The position numbers and the translations under genes were made by a program. The notes below the pieces were generated by a model. The model did not search any database. It had not been told where the DNA came from and was given only the letters and a program-made list of their open reading frames with translations. This document shows positions 5,940-13,582 of a DNA stretch of 13,809 bases, in pieces. The first letter of the stretch is position 1. Every line of letters starts with the position of its first letter. Origin of the DNA: Candidatus Omnitrophota bacterium (GTDB lineage Bacteria > Omnitrophota > Gorgyraeia > Duberdicusellales > 4484-171); NCBI GenBank assembly GCA_028702365.1, contig JAQVOZ010000014.1, positions 1 through 13,809 on the forward strand, written 5' to 3'.

Positions 5940-8402
5940 TTATTTGAATATATCGTCAAATACCTTTTTAAGGCCTTCCAGATCAGAAAAGATTATCGGT
6001 TTTACCTCATAGGAGGGTTTTTTGATGGTTCCTTTAAGCTCAATAGCGAGGCTGGTTTGCCCCAGGATATTAGTGAAGAATTTTTTCAATCCCTGCGATG
6101 CGGATACGAGATTGGGGTTAAATTCGGAAACAAGCAGAAAATTCAAATCGCCCTTAAGGGATATTCTTCCTTTTCCTTTTAAGCCCATCTGCGGCGCTTT
6201 TAGTTCAATGTTTTCAAAAACTATATTTTCCCCTTTAAAAATCAGATCGCTGTAGCCTTCCTCAAACTTTATTTCTTCGAATTCCGGTATGAACAGAAAT
6301 TCTCCCATACCTTTTAAAAAGTTTATTTCCCAGATATTTCCTTCGTGAATGCTTACTTTTCCCGAGCCTTCCATTTTGTTAAAGGAGTTAAGGCCGTTAT
6401 TCTCAAAATTCACATCCAGAGATAAAATGCCGCTTAATGAACTATTTTTTAGTTTGAGCTGTTTCCTTAAAATTTCCAAGTCCAGGTCATTTATAAGCGT
6501 ATTTACGACTATTTTTTTGTTCAGGGAATCTATTTTTGTGCGTAATTCAATTTTGCCTTGTGCAACATTTGCAGCCAGCGGGCTTATAATCAATAAATCC
6601 TTATCTTTGTAAAGTTCAAGCTTTACTTCGCTTGCTTCAATGTTGTAGATTTTTAATTTTTCACCCAAACCGGCAAGTTTTATCTGCCATTTATCTGGGT
6701 GCAGGCCGCCAGTTAGCATAAACTTTGCATTAAGCACGCCGCTGGGGCCTGCTTTTTTAAGCCAGGCCGCGTTTATGCCGTAAGTATCTAAAAGCGGCAC
6801 AATTTCGCTAAGTTCAATATACGTTAGGCCCTGTAATTCAAGTTCTTGTTTCTCTCTATGGAAACCTCCCTCAGCTTTAACTTGCGAATCCTTGGTTTTA
6901 ATCGTTAAGGACTTGATTGCTATCAAGTCCTTAAGCTGTTTTGCGCTAAGGGTTAAATCAAATAAATTACTATTTGCAACAAGCTGTATATCCAAAGCGG
7001 AGAAGTTGTTTAGCTGAAATTTTCCTTTCCATGAAACGCCTTTGTGTGTAAAAGCGTATTCTTCAGCACTAAACTTATCGTTGGCAATGAAACCGTTTGC
7101 CCTGATATTTTCCATACCTTTATAGCTTGCATTTTTTATATTATAGTCTATGTAATATTCCAAATATTCATTTTTTAAATTAGTTTTAATATTCGCGCTA
7201 AGGCTGATATTTCCGTTTCCTTCATAGTCGAAGGTTTTAAGGGCTTTTAGATTGTCTGAATTTATAGCTTTGAGCGTTCTTACAAACTCCGTTATTTGCG
7301 GGTTAGTTTTTGCGTCAATTGTAACCTGGGAAGTTTCAAAATTTACTTCTGCGTTTGCAGTTATTGGAATTTTTGTTTGTGCCTCTTTATCTTTTTCCTT
7401 GCCGGCAGTTAAAAAGTCGGCAGTTAAATCAATAAGCTGCATTTTCTTATTATCCAGCGCAAAAGCCCCCTTTATGGAAGTTAAATTGTCCAGATAAGAA
7501 GGAAATTTTAAGCCGCCGTCAGTTAGCTCGCCGGTAATTTTATAGGTAATATTTCCTGCATCTTTATTGAATTGCATAGTAGCATGGACATTGCCTTTTA
7601 CTTCAGCTTTTTCTTTTACCAGTAATAAATTGCTTAAATTGGCATCTCCTTTTAGGGAATAATTTTCTGTGCCCTCCAGGTTCAGCCTAGCATCTTTAAG
7701 ATACCCGCCTTTTAGCGTTACCTGCGGAAAATAACTATTAAAATCACTTAATGCAATTTCTTTCAGTAAGGCAGAAGCTTTAAGCTCCTTTGAAGATAAA
7801 TTATATTTTGTATTTATTACTATCTTGTCCTGCCACAATATTTTTGAGGTTATTTTAGGGTAATTCTGCAAGTCGGCGAAAACGGTTATGCCTTGAAAAC
7901 TTTTCTTAAAAGCCGCTGCAGTATCCACAAAATCAAAATTTAATTTTTTAACGGTCAGGCTTTTTACAAGAAAAATATCTTTAGCGGTTTTTGCTGATTC
8001 TTTTACCGGCTCAACGCTCTCGGCTGGCGCCGGTTTTATTTGCGGCAGATTAAACGTATTATCAGCGTTTCTCTTAAGGGTAAAATAAACTCCCTCCAGA
8101 TTTATTGAAAGGAAAAGTTTTTTACTGCTAAACAGTGATGGGTAAAATGGGCTGACGCGGACTGTTTTTATTTTTAAATAAGGAGTTTTTCCGTCTGTTT
8201 CAAATACTGTGGTATCTTTTAAATAAATCCCGCTTAGAATATTTACATTTATATAGGAAATTGTAATTTTTCTGCCAAAATTTTCTTCAACAAATTCTTT
8301 GGCGGCTTTGTTTATTTTTTCGGGGAGCAAGGTGCTTAAAACAAAATTTGCGGCTAAATAAAAACTGATTACCAGTATCAGAATAATCAATATTTTTTTC
8401 AT
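5940..8402 (-). CDS. AsmA-family envelope protein
   Basis: This 820-residue protein has a single N-terminal membrane helix (about 4-24, ILIILILVISFYLAANFVL), placing the rest in the periplasm. An AsmA-like N-terminal module follows (about 28-125: VEENFGRKITISYINVNILSGIYLKD). A charged Ala/Pro/Glu linker (about 126-143) leads to a long region of repeating beta strands. The C-terminal AsmA-like block near residues 650-810 includes SGKVSIHEGNIWEINFL, then FEGGY-like and GKGRISLKGDLNF, and ends in LGQTSLAIELKGTIKKPSYEV. AsmA/TamB-type proteins form long hydrophobic grooves thought to move phospholipids or lipid precursors between the membranes. It starts 44 nt after the glycoside phosphorylase gene and shows no Shine-Dalgarno sequence. 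Its coding sequence contains a perfect 13-bp inverted repeat at 6905-6934. Confidence 0.85.
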   Translation of the reverse strand: MKKILIILILVISFYLAANFVLSTLLPEKINKAAKEFVEENFGRKITISYINVNILSGIYLKDTTVFETDGKTPYLKIKTVRVSPFYPSLFSSKKLFLSINLEGVYFTLKRNADNTFNLPQIKPAPAESVEPVKESAKTAKDIFLVKSLTVKKLNFDFVDTAAAFKKSFQGITVFADLQNYPKITSKILWQDKIVINTKYNLSSKELKASALLKEIALSDFNSYFPQVTLKGGYLKDARLNLEGTENYSLKGDANLSNLLLVKEKAEVKGNVHATMQFNKDAGNITYKITGELTDGGLKFPSYLDNLTSIKGAFALDNKKMQLIDLTADFLTAGKEKDKEAQTKIPITANAEVNFETSQVTIDAKTNPQITEFVRTLKAINSDNLKALKTFDYEGNGNISLSANIKTNLKNEYLEYYIDYNIKNASYKGMENIRANGFIANDKFSAEEYAFTHKGVSWKGKFQLNNFSALDIQLVANSNLFDLTLSAKQLKDLIAIKSLTIKTKDSQVKAEGGFHREKQELELQGLTYIELSEIVPLLDTYGINAAWLKKAGPSGVLNAKFMLTGGLHPDKWQIKLAGLGEKLKIYNIEASEVKLELYKDKDLLIISPLAANVAQGKIELRTKIDSLNKKIVVNTLINDLDLEILRKQLKLKNSSLSGILSLDVNFENNGLNSFNKMEGSGKVSIHEGNIWEINFLKGMGEFLFIPEFEEIKFEEGYSDLIFKGENIVFENIELKAPQMGLKGKGRISLKGDLNFLLVSEFNPNLVSASQGLKKFFTNILGQTSLAIELKGTIKKPSYEVKPIIFSDLEGLKKVFDDIFK
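6905..6934. repeat. Perfect 13-bp hairpin inside the AsmA-family gene
   Basis: TTAAGGACTTGAT (6905-6917) is exactly complementary to ATCAAGTCCTTAA (6922-6934), with a 4-base loop. It encodes part of the stretch QLKDLIAIKSLTIK in the AsmA-family protein. There is no T-run after it on either strand, so it is not a standard terminator. Confidence 0.85.
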
Positions 8403-8446
8403 TTTAAATTAATGGCTATAAGGAGCTTAAGGTAGACGAGCGTAAT

Positions 8447-11062
8447 TTAATGCAAGTATACTTTTATGGTTTTATCCTGATTTTTAAGAAGCTCTCTTCT
8501 TCTAATTGTAAACTTTGCATTTTCTTTGGTTACTTTTGTTTTCCCAAGAAATATGTCTTTTACTTCATAAAAAGGCTTATATGTTTTTGCGGCAATAAAA
8601 ATAACTTTTATTATCTTTCCGGACAATGAAAATTGTATTTCTATTGTATTGCCGGAGAAGTTTTGCGGCACCAATTTTGGATCAATGACAAGATCTCCGT
8701 AATTAAATTTTATGCCGAGAGTTTCTTCGAGCAATGTATGTATATACCAGGAGCTTGAGCCTGTAAGGTAAAGATAAAGCCCCTGGCCGCTATTGTTAAA
8801 ATATTCAGGTATTACCGGATAAATTTTTGCCCTTTCGTTTGTCGCCATACTGTAAATAGAATTTATTGCCTCAAACCCTTCTTTTATAAATCCGCGCCGG
8901 TATAAGGCATTTGCCAGCATAACTACCATATGGCTGAAAAAAGCGCCGTTTTCCTTGTCACCGTAAGAAAAACCGAAGGCTCTTCCTAAATCAAGATACA
9001 AACCGCCAAAATCGGTGTTAAGGCGAAAGCCTTTTAATTCTTTATCATAGAGATATTTTTTTATTGAGGCCCAGGTATTTTTTATTTGTCCATTTGAGGC
9101 AACCCCGCTCATAATAGCAAAAACCTGGGAAGTAAGCATCATCCGTACGGTTTTGTTATGTCTACCCTCAACCTGTTTTCCTTTATTGTCGTAATAGCCG
9201 TTAAAAAAACCAAAGCTAAGCCATTCGTTTGCCCCTAACCAATCATTCATATGTTTAGATTTTTCTTCCAGGTCATAAATTAGTTTATCGATATCTATTT
9301 TAACTTTTTCTCCGCTTATATTTTTTGTTCTTTCAAGATATTCTTCAAGCTTTTTTTGTTTGTCCCTGTAATCTGCATAATTTATAGGTTTATCCAGCCT
9401 GTCCAGAAGGATTTTAAGTTCTTTGAGCAGCAAAACGCTTTTTACCTTTGTTCTTAGTTTATTAAGCAGCCTGCAGATATCGGATAAATTGTGCGCGTAC
9501 ATAAAACTGAAGGCAACACTTTCCCCGTTTTCTGCCGCCATATCCAGGCCGTCGTTCCAGTCGGCATTTTCAAGCCTTATTATATTGTGGCTGCCTACGT
9601 TAAAAAATTGCACTATTGTTTGTATCAGAATATGCTCGAGCACGCTTCCCGTATAAACTTTACCGTTCCTTGCGCGCAATAGGCTGTCTTTCTGTTTTAA
9701 GCCGGAATCTATATCTTTTGCTCTTTTTAGCTGGCAATCCCTGAAATAGGTGAGTTCTTCTAATAAAATTTCCAAGTCTGCATTTTTGTGGATGTAAGAC
9801 GATAACGTAAGATATGGCCATATTCCATGATCCATCCATACGCGGCTGATACGGTTTCTATCAGGAATAAATTCGCCCCCGTTAGTTATCACTGTTGCGT
9901 TTGACCCATCAATGCGCACGCCTTTAAAATTATGTAAAATAAGCTCTTTTGCTTTTGAGTTTTCAGTTAAAAGAAGAGCAAGCGCATCCTGCCAAAGGTC
10001 ACGCCAACCGCGCCCGCCTTTTCCGTAATCGAAATGGGGCAGGTAGGAGCAGCCAAAAAGCTTTCGCAGAGTTGGCTGTAGTTTGACCCAGATAAGCCAG
10101 TTATTATAGCTATCATTTTTAAAGTCAAAATTTAAGTTGGAAAGGTACTTAAGCCAGTAATCTTTGGTATCTTCAAAAGCATTTTTTATTTTTTGCGGCG
10201 AATCCAATTTTGAAAAAGTGTTACGTATGTTTTTAATATCGTCGCTTATGCCCATTATGAAAAAGAATGCTGTTTTCTGTCCGGGTTTTAGAACCTTTTC
10301 TTTGAACCTTAAACCGGCGCAGGCTTCTTTTCCGTCAAATTCCACTCTCTTTTCGTTTATTGGTTTTATGTCTTCTTCTATCGCCCCGGGGCTTATTAAA
10401 TTTCCATCCTGACAAAAGTAATCAAGCGTCGGGAATTGCCCTATTGGGGCATTTTTTTCTCCTTCATAACCTAAGACGAAATAAATTGTTTTGTTGACTT
10501 TATGCCCGCGCTCATCGAAAACCATCGTAGGCTTAACAAATATTCCATATTTATCCAATTCAATTCTATTTAGCAATGAGGTAACATGCCTGTGGTCGCG
10601 TAAATTTTTTTCTGCTCTTGCAAATATAGGAATAAATGATGTTGCAGTTATAGTTAATTCTTTATCCGATACATTTTTTATATCCACCTGCATTACTTCA
10701 ACCTTAAAGTCTTGAGGAATGAAATTAATAATTTCTATGCGCAAGCCTTCCGTATTTTTTGTGACTTTTTGGTAAAGCAGGCCGTATTCAGCAGTATCTT
10801 TATAGGGGTAAGAGCAGCGTATGGTTTTTTTACCGGTTTTTATGAAAAATTCCCTTCTGCACAGTAAATTATTTCTTACATCTTCGATGCTTGCCGGCTG
10901 CAAAAGGAAATGGTCATTATCTTCTTTGATGTCGCCGGCAAGATTTGGGCTTATTGCGCTTAGTATTGTTCCATTGCTGTTTGTTAGGGGAAAATAAAGA
11001 TTATATTTTTGCGGATTTTCTACCGTAAAAGTGCCATTTTTATCTTTAAATTTATAGATCAT
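8447..11062 (-). CDS. GH94-like glycoside phosphorylase (clan GH-Q)
   Basis: This 871-residue enzyme resembles cellobiose/oligosaccharide phosphorylases, which split a beta-glucosidic bond with phosphate to give a sugar 1-phosphate. An N-terminal beta-sandwich (about 1-275) leads through a helical linker to an (alpha/alpha)6 barrel. GWRDLWQDAL (352-361) matches the conserved FRD..QD motif. ADWNDGLD (500-507) carries the catalytic general acid, most likely D504, followed by GES (513-515). GAFFSHMVVM (706-715) and LTGSSSWY (766-773) correspond to the phosphate-binding regions. A short beta-sheet domain closes the protein. It has no signal peptide, so it acts in the cytoplasm on imported or internal oligosaccharide. 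The substrate is not deducible; GH149 and GH161 are alternatives. AGGGAGA (11067-11073 on the - strand) places GGAG 5 bases before the ATG. The gene overlaps ispH by 11 nt. Confidence 0.82.
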   Translation of the reverse strand: MIYKFKDKNGTFTVENPQKYNLYFPLTNSNGTILSAISPNLAGDIKEDNDHFLLQPASIEDVRNNLLCRREFFIKTGKKTIRCSYPYKDTAEYGLLYQKVTKNTEGLRIEIINFIPQDFKVEVMQVDIKNVSDKELTITATSFIPIFARAEKNLRDHRHVTSLLNRIELDKYGIFVKPTMVFDERGHKVNKTIYFVLGYEGEKNAPIGQFPTLDYFCQDGNLISPGAIEEDIKPINEKRVEFDGKEACAGLRFKEKVLKPGQKTAFFFIMGISDDIKNIRNTFSKLDSPQKIKNAFEDTKDYWLKYLSNLNFDFKNDSYNNWLIWVKLQPTLRKLFGCSYLPHFDYGKGGRGWRDLWQDALALLLTENSKAKELILHNFKGVRIDGSNATVITNGGEFIPDRNRISRVWMDHGIWPYLTLSSYIHKNADLEILLEELTYFRDCQLKRAKDIDSGLKQKDSLLRARNGKVYTGSVLEHILIQTIVQFFNVGSHNIIRLENADWNDGLDMAAENGESVAFSFMYAHNLSDICRLLNKLRTKVKSVLLLKELKILLDRLDKPINYADYRDKQKKLEEYLERTKNISGEKVKIDIDKLIYDLEEKSKHMNDWLGANEWLSFGFFNGYYDNKGKQVEGRHNKTVRMMLTSQVFAIMSGVASNGQIKNTWASIKKYLYDKELKGFRLNTDFGGLYLDLGRAFGFSYGDKENGAFFSHMVVMLANALYRRGFIKEGFEAINSIYSMATNERAKIYPVIPEYFNNSGQGLYLYLTGSSSWYIHTLLEETLGIKFNYGDLVIDPKLVPQNFSGNTIEIQFSLSGKIIKVIFIAAKTYKPFYEVKDIFLGKTKVTKENAKFTIRRRELLKNQDKTIKVYLH

Positions 11063-11885
11063 TTAATCTCCCTGCTATAGTTTTTAAGACTTCAACCGGC
11101 GTTGAAGCGCCGCCTATTATGCCTATCGATTTAAATTTACGAAAACTATTTTCGTTTATTTTCTCTGATATTATCCAGAAGGAATTTTTGTTTATTTTTT
11201 TCGCCGCTTCATAAAGCCTTTTTGTATTTGCGCTTTTCTTTGAGCCGACAACTAATACTGCAGCGCATGTGGAAGATAATTCTTCTATCTCCTTCTGGCG
11301 AAGGCGCGTGGGATTGCATATTGTATTTATGAATAGAAGCTCTTCTGCGTGTTTTGCGAGTTTGTGCACGAGAGCTGTTACGTTCTCAAGCGTCTGCGTT
11401 GATTGGCACAAGACGCCTATTTTATTCTTAAGATTGCCTTTGAATTTATCAACTTCAGCTTTATTTTCCAGGATAATGCCATTTTTTATGTTGCCCAGTA
11501 TCCCTTTTGTTTCTTCGTGGTTTCTGTCGCCTATTATGACAACTTGATATCCTTTTTTTTCAAGTTCCTGGGCTTTCTTATGTATATCTTTTACCATAGG
11601 GCATGTTGCATCCACTATGTTTAAGTCCATAGCACAAAGCGTCTTATAAGTTTTAAGAGGCTCACCATGGGCTTTTATGATTACGTTTGAATGAGCCGGC
11701 AGTTTCTCCAGCGAATCCGCCCTTCTTACTCCGGATTTTTCTATATCTTGGCATACGCCTTCATTGTGCACGAGCTCGCCTTTTATATAGACATTTTTAT
11801 ATTTAACAGCTGCTTCTTCAGCTATTTTGATAGCACGTTTTACTCCAAAACAGAAACCGCAGTTTTTGGCAAGGTATATTTTCAT
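11052..11885 (-). CDS. ispH: 4-hydroxy-3-methylbut-2-enyl diphosphate reductase IspH (LytB)
   Basis: IspH performs the last step of the MEP isoprenoid pathway, reducing HMBPP to IPP and DMAPP with an iron-sulfur cluster. The 277-residue length is slightly below E. coli (about 316) and similar to many other bacteria. The three cluster cysteines are present: C12 in NCGFCFGV, C95 in VDATCPMV and C190 in NTICNPT. Substrate-binding residues are also visible: H40 in ELVHN, H73 in KAHGEP, and H123 and E125 in RNHEE. T165 lies in QSTQT, and GSKKSANTKRL and GGASTP lie near the end. The start at 11885 begins MKIYLAKNCGFCFGVKRAI as in the family. No Shine-Dalgarno sequence is visible; TAGAAT lies 8 bases upstream on the - strand. 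It is the first gene of an operon with the phosphorylase and the AsmA-family protein. Confidence 0.95.
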   Translation of the reverse strand: MKIYLAKNCGFCFGVKRAIKIAEEAAVKYKNVYIKGELVHNEGVCQDIEKSGVRRADSLEKLPAHSNVIIKAHGEPLKTYKTLCAMDLNIVDATCPMVKDIHKKAQELEKKGYQVVIIGDRNHEETKGILGNIKNGIILENKAEVDKFKGNLKNKIGVLCQSTQTLENVTALVHKLAKHAEELLFINTICNPTRLRQKEIEELSSTCAAVLVVGSKKSANTKRLYEAAKKINKNSFWIISEKINENSFRKFKSIGIIGGASTPVEVLKTIAGRLNDL

Positions 11886-11899
11886 AGTAGTATATTCTA
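11886..11899 (-). promoter_or_regulatory. Weak candidate -10 box of ispH
   Basis: TAGAAT (11899-11894 on the - strand, five of six matches to TATAAT) ends 8 bases before the ispH ATG, the same arrangement seen for other operon-first genes here. I find no convincing -35 box at 16-18 bases. Confidence 0.25.
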
Positions 11900-11954
11900 C
11901 AATAAATTAGGTATTTTTCATTATAAATTTACTTATAGATTTTTACAATATGCT

Positions 11955-11963
11955 TGGTATAAT
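11955..11963 (+). promoter_or_regulatory. Extended -10 promoter of the Trx-CcdA operon, probably leaderless
   Basis: TGGTATAAT is a perfect -10 hexamer (11958-11963) preceded by the extended -10 TG one base upstream. It ends 8 bases before ATG 11972, so transcription should begin at or next to the start codon. No good -35 box is visible, which is normal for extended -10 promoters. No Shine-Dalgarno sequence is present. Confidence 0.65.
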
Positions 11964-11971
11964 CTATCATT

Positions 11972-13174
11972 ATGAAGCGCATGTTATTGATTTTAGCTTT
12001 GGTGATTGTGCCATTTTGTGCTTATCCGGATGAAGCAAAACCTTTGGGTAATAGCGCCGTGGATACTGCCAATCAGGCTGTTTCAGTCCATCCCCGAAAA
12101 GAAGGCAGGATTTCGGTAATTGTCTTTTATTCTCCCCATTGCAAGATATGTATGGAACTTGAAAAAGAATTCCTTCCTCCGATAAAAGAAAAATATAAAA
12201 ATAAAGTAACATGGGAAGACCTTGACACCTCAGCTAACTCTACTAACCTTATTAAGCTTATAACCTTAAGTGTACGGCTGAGAAATGATAATGGGCATAT
12301 ACCTTCTGTTTTGGTCGGGGACAATCTATTGATAGGAAGAGAGGAGATAAAAGCTAAACTGATTGATTCCATAGACCGCGCTTTAAAAACAAAAAAAAGC
12401 CCCCTAGGGTTTTTAAAAATAGAACTTCTTCAGGTATTTAAAAAAATTTCTATATTTACGGTAATTGCAAGCGGGCTTATCGACGGGATAAACCCCTGTG
12501 CTTTTGCGGTAATTGTTTTCTTCGTGTCTTTCCTTGCGGTATATGGCTACAGGAAAAGGGAAATAATTTACGTCGGCACTTCTTACTGTGCTGCGGTGTT
12601 TTTAACCTATCTCCTAATCGGCCTTGGATTTTTCAATTTCCTTTATTCATTATCTAATTTTTACTCTGTTATAAAAATTTTCTATTATTTTATCGCTGTA
12701 TTTTGTTTTATCCTTGCCGGGCTTGCCCTCTATGATTTTTTTAAATTTAAAAGAACAAAACAAACAGACGGCATGATTTTGCAGCTGCCCCATTTTTTTA
12801 AAAAGCGCATCAATGAAATAATAGGCAAGCATTTACGTAAAAAGCAAGACGAGGGGGTTTTTAGCCTTTTAATAAGCGCTTTTGTAGTTGGTTTTTTTGT
12901 TTCTTTGCTAGAGGGCGCATGCACCGGCCAGGTATATCTGCCTACCATAGTGCTTATCCTGAAAAACACAAATTTACGCGCCTTGGCTTTCAGCTACCTT
13001 ATCGTTTATAATCTTATGTTTATACTTCCGCTTATAATTATTTTTGTGCTCTCGCTCCTTGGCTTTAGTTCGCAAAGATTCAATAATTTTTTAAAAGAGA
13101 ATATGTCCGGGATAAAATTTTTAATGTTTCTGTTATTTCTGTTTTTGGGGCTTGTAATTCTATGGATAAGCTAA
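11972..13174 (+). CDS. Periplasmic thioredoxin domain fused to CcdA/DsbD-like transmembrane domain
   Basis: This 400-residue protein should carry electrons from the cytoplasm to periplasmic thiols. A signal peptide or anchor (1-17, ending FCAYP) precedes a thioredoxin fold (about 45-140). The active site is CKIC (C57-C60) in VFYSPHCKIC, and P111 in GHIPSVLV is in the cis-Pro position. The second half (about 158-400) has about six to seven membrane helices with the two conserved CcdA/DsbD cysteines: C176 in GLIDGINPCAF and C317 in LLEGACTGQVYLP. In DsbD the thioredoxin domain is C-terminal to the membrane domain; here it is N-terminal, so the domain order is changed. The gene opens an operon, has an extended -10 promoter very close to its start and overlaps the next gene by 13 nt. 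Confidence 0.9.
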   Translation: MKRMLLILALVIVPFCAYPDEAKPLGNSAVDTANQAVSVHPRKEGRISVIVFYSPHCKICMELEKEFLPPIKEKYKNKVTWEDLDTSANSTNLIKLITLSVRLRNDNGHIPSVLVGDNLLIGREEIKAKLIDSIDRALKTKKSPLGFLKIELLQVFKKISIFTVIASGLIDGINPCAFAVIVFFVSFLAVYGYRKREIIYVGTSYCAAVFLTYLLIGLGFFNFLYSLSNFYSVIKIFYYFIAVFCFILAGLALYDFFKFKRTKQTDGMILQLPHFFKKRINEIIGKHLRKKQDEGVFSLLISAFVVGFFVSLLEGACTGQVYLPTIVLILKNTNLRALAFSYLIVYNLMFILPLIIIFVLSLLGFSSQRFNNFLKENMSGIKFLMFLLFLFLGLVILWIS

Positions 13175-13548
13175 AAATCTTTATATTATTTCTTTTCATT
13201 AGTTTTTGTTTCCTGGCATACGCAGAAGAGGAGGGAGAAGTCCTTGAGTATAATATAGGAGTAATTTCTCCTGAAAAAATATTCAAAAAAACTTACGAAA
13301 TCAAAGATGAAATTAATAACGCAGTAAGTATGTGCGATTGCGTCGAGATAAATGTGGTAAGGCAGAAAGACTCTTCGCTAGTAGAGGTTGAATTTAACCC
13401 AGCCGGATATAAGGGCCTGACGATTGAGGAGATAAAACTTTTGGGTAAAAATAGCCGCATTATCACTTTAAGGTTAAGGGCATACGTTGAGGAGCCCAAG
13501 CCCGCCGGCTACGATAGCTTTAAGAATAAATTTCCCGGGAAAAAGTAA
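13162..13548 (+). CDS. Secreted DUF1573-like protein with a CxC motif
   Basis: This 128-residue protein begins with a clear Sec signal peptide (1-21, hydrophobic FILFLFISFCFLAYA with a probable cleavage after AYA). The mature part of about 107 residues reads as an Ig-like beta sandwich: a YNIGVISPEK strand, then CDC (58-60) in a C.C position, then LVEVEFNPAGYKGLTIEEI and a final strand ITLRLRAYVEE. The order of these elements matches DUF1573 (G.v..G.......N.....i......C.C.........v.v.f.p....G.....i.......l...a.v). I am moderately sure of that call. It overlaps the Trx-CcdA gene by 13 nt, so translation is coupled, and the CxC pair is a plausible partner of the periplasmic thioredoxin domain. 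Confidence 0.65.
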   Translation: MDKLKIFILFLFISFCFLAYAEEEGEVLEYNIGVISPEKIFKKTYEIKDEINNAVSMCDCVEINVVRQKDSSLVEVEFNPAGYKGLTIEEIKLLGKNSRIITLRLRAYVEEPKPAGYDSFKNKFPGKK

Positions 13549-13582
13549 ATACTAACGCCTTCACAGTTTCCAAATCCAAGCA

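Noticed and set aside
5892..6182. A + strand frame of 96 residues crossing the TPR/AsmA junction
   Set aside because: It is a shadow of the TPR gene end and the antisense of the AsmA-family gene, with no start signal.
12391..12414. A-run, CCCTAGGG and T-run resembling a terminator
   Set aside because: The palindrome leaves no room for a loop and it lies in the well-supported Trx-CcdA coding sequence.
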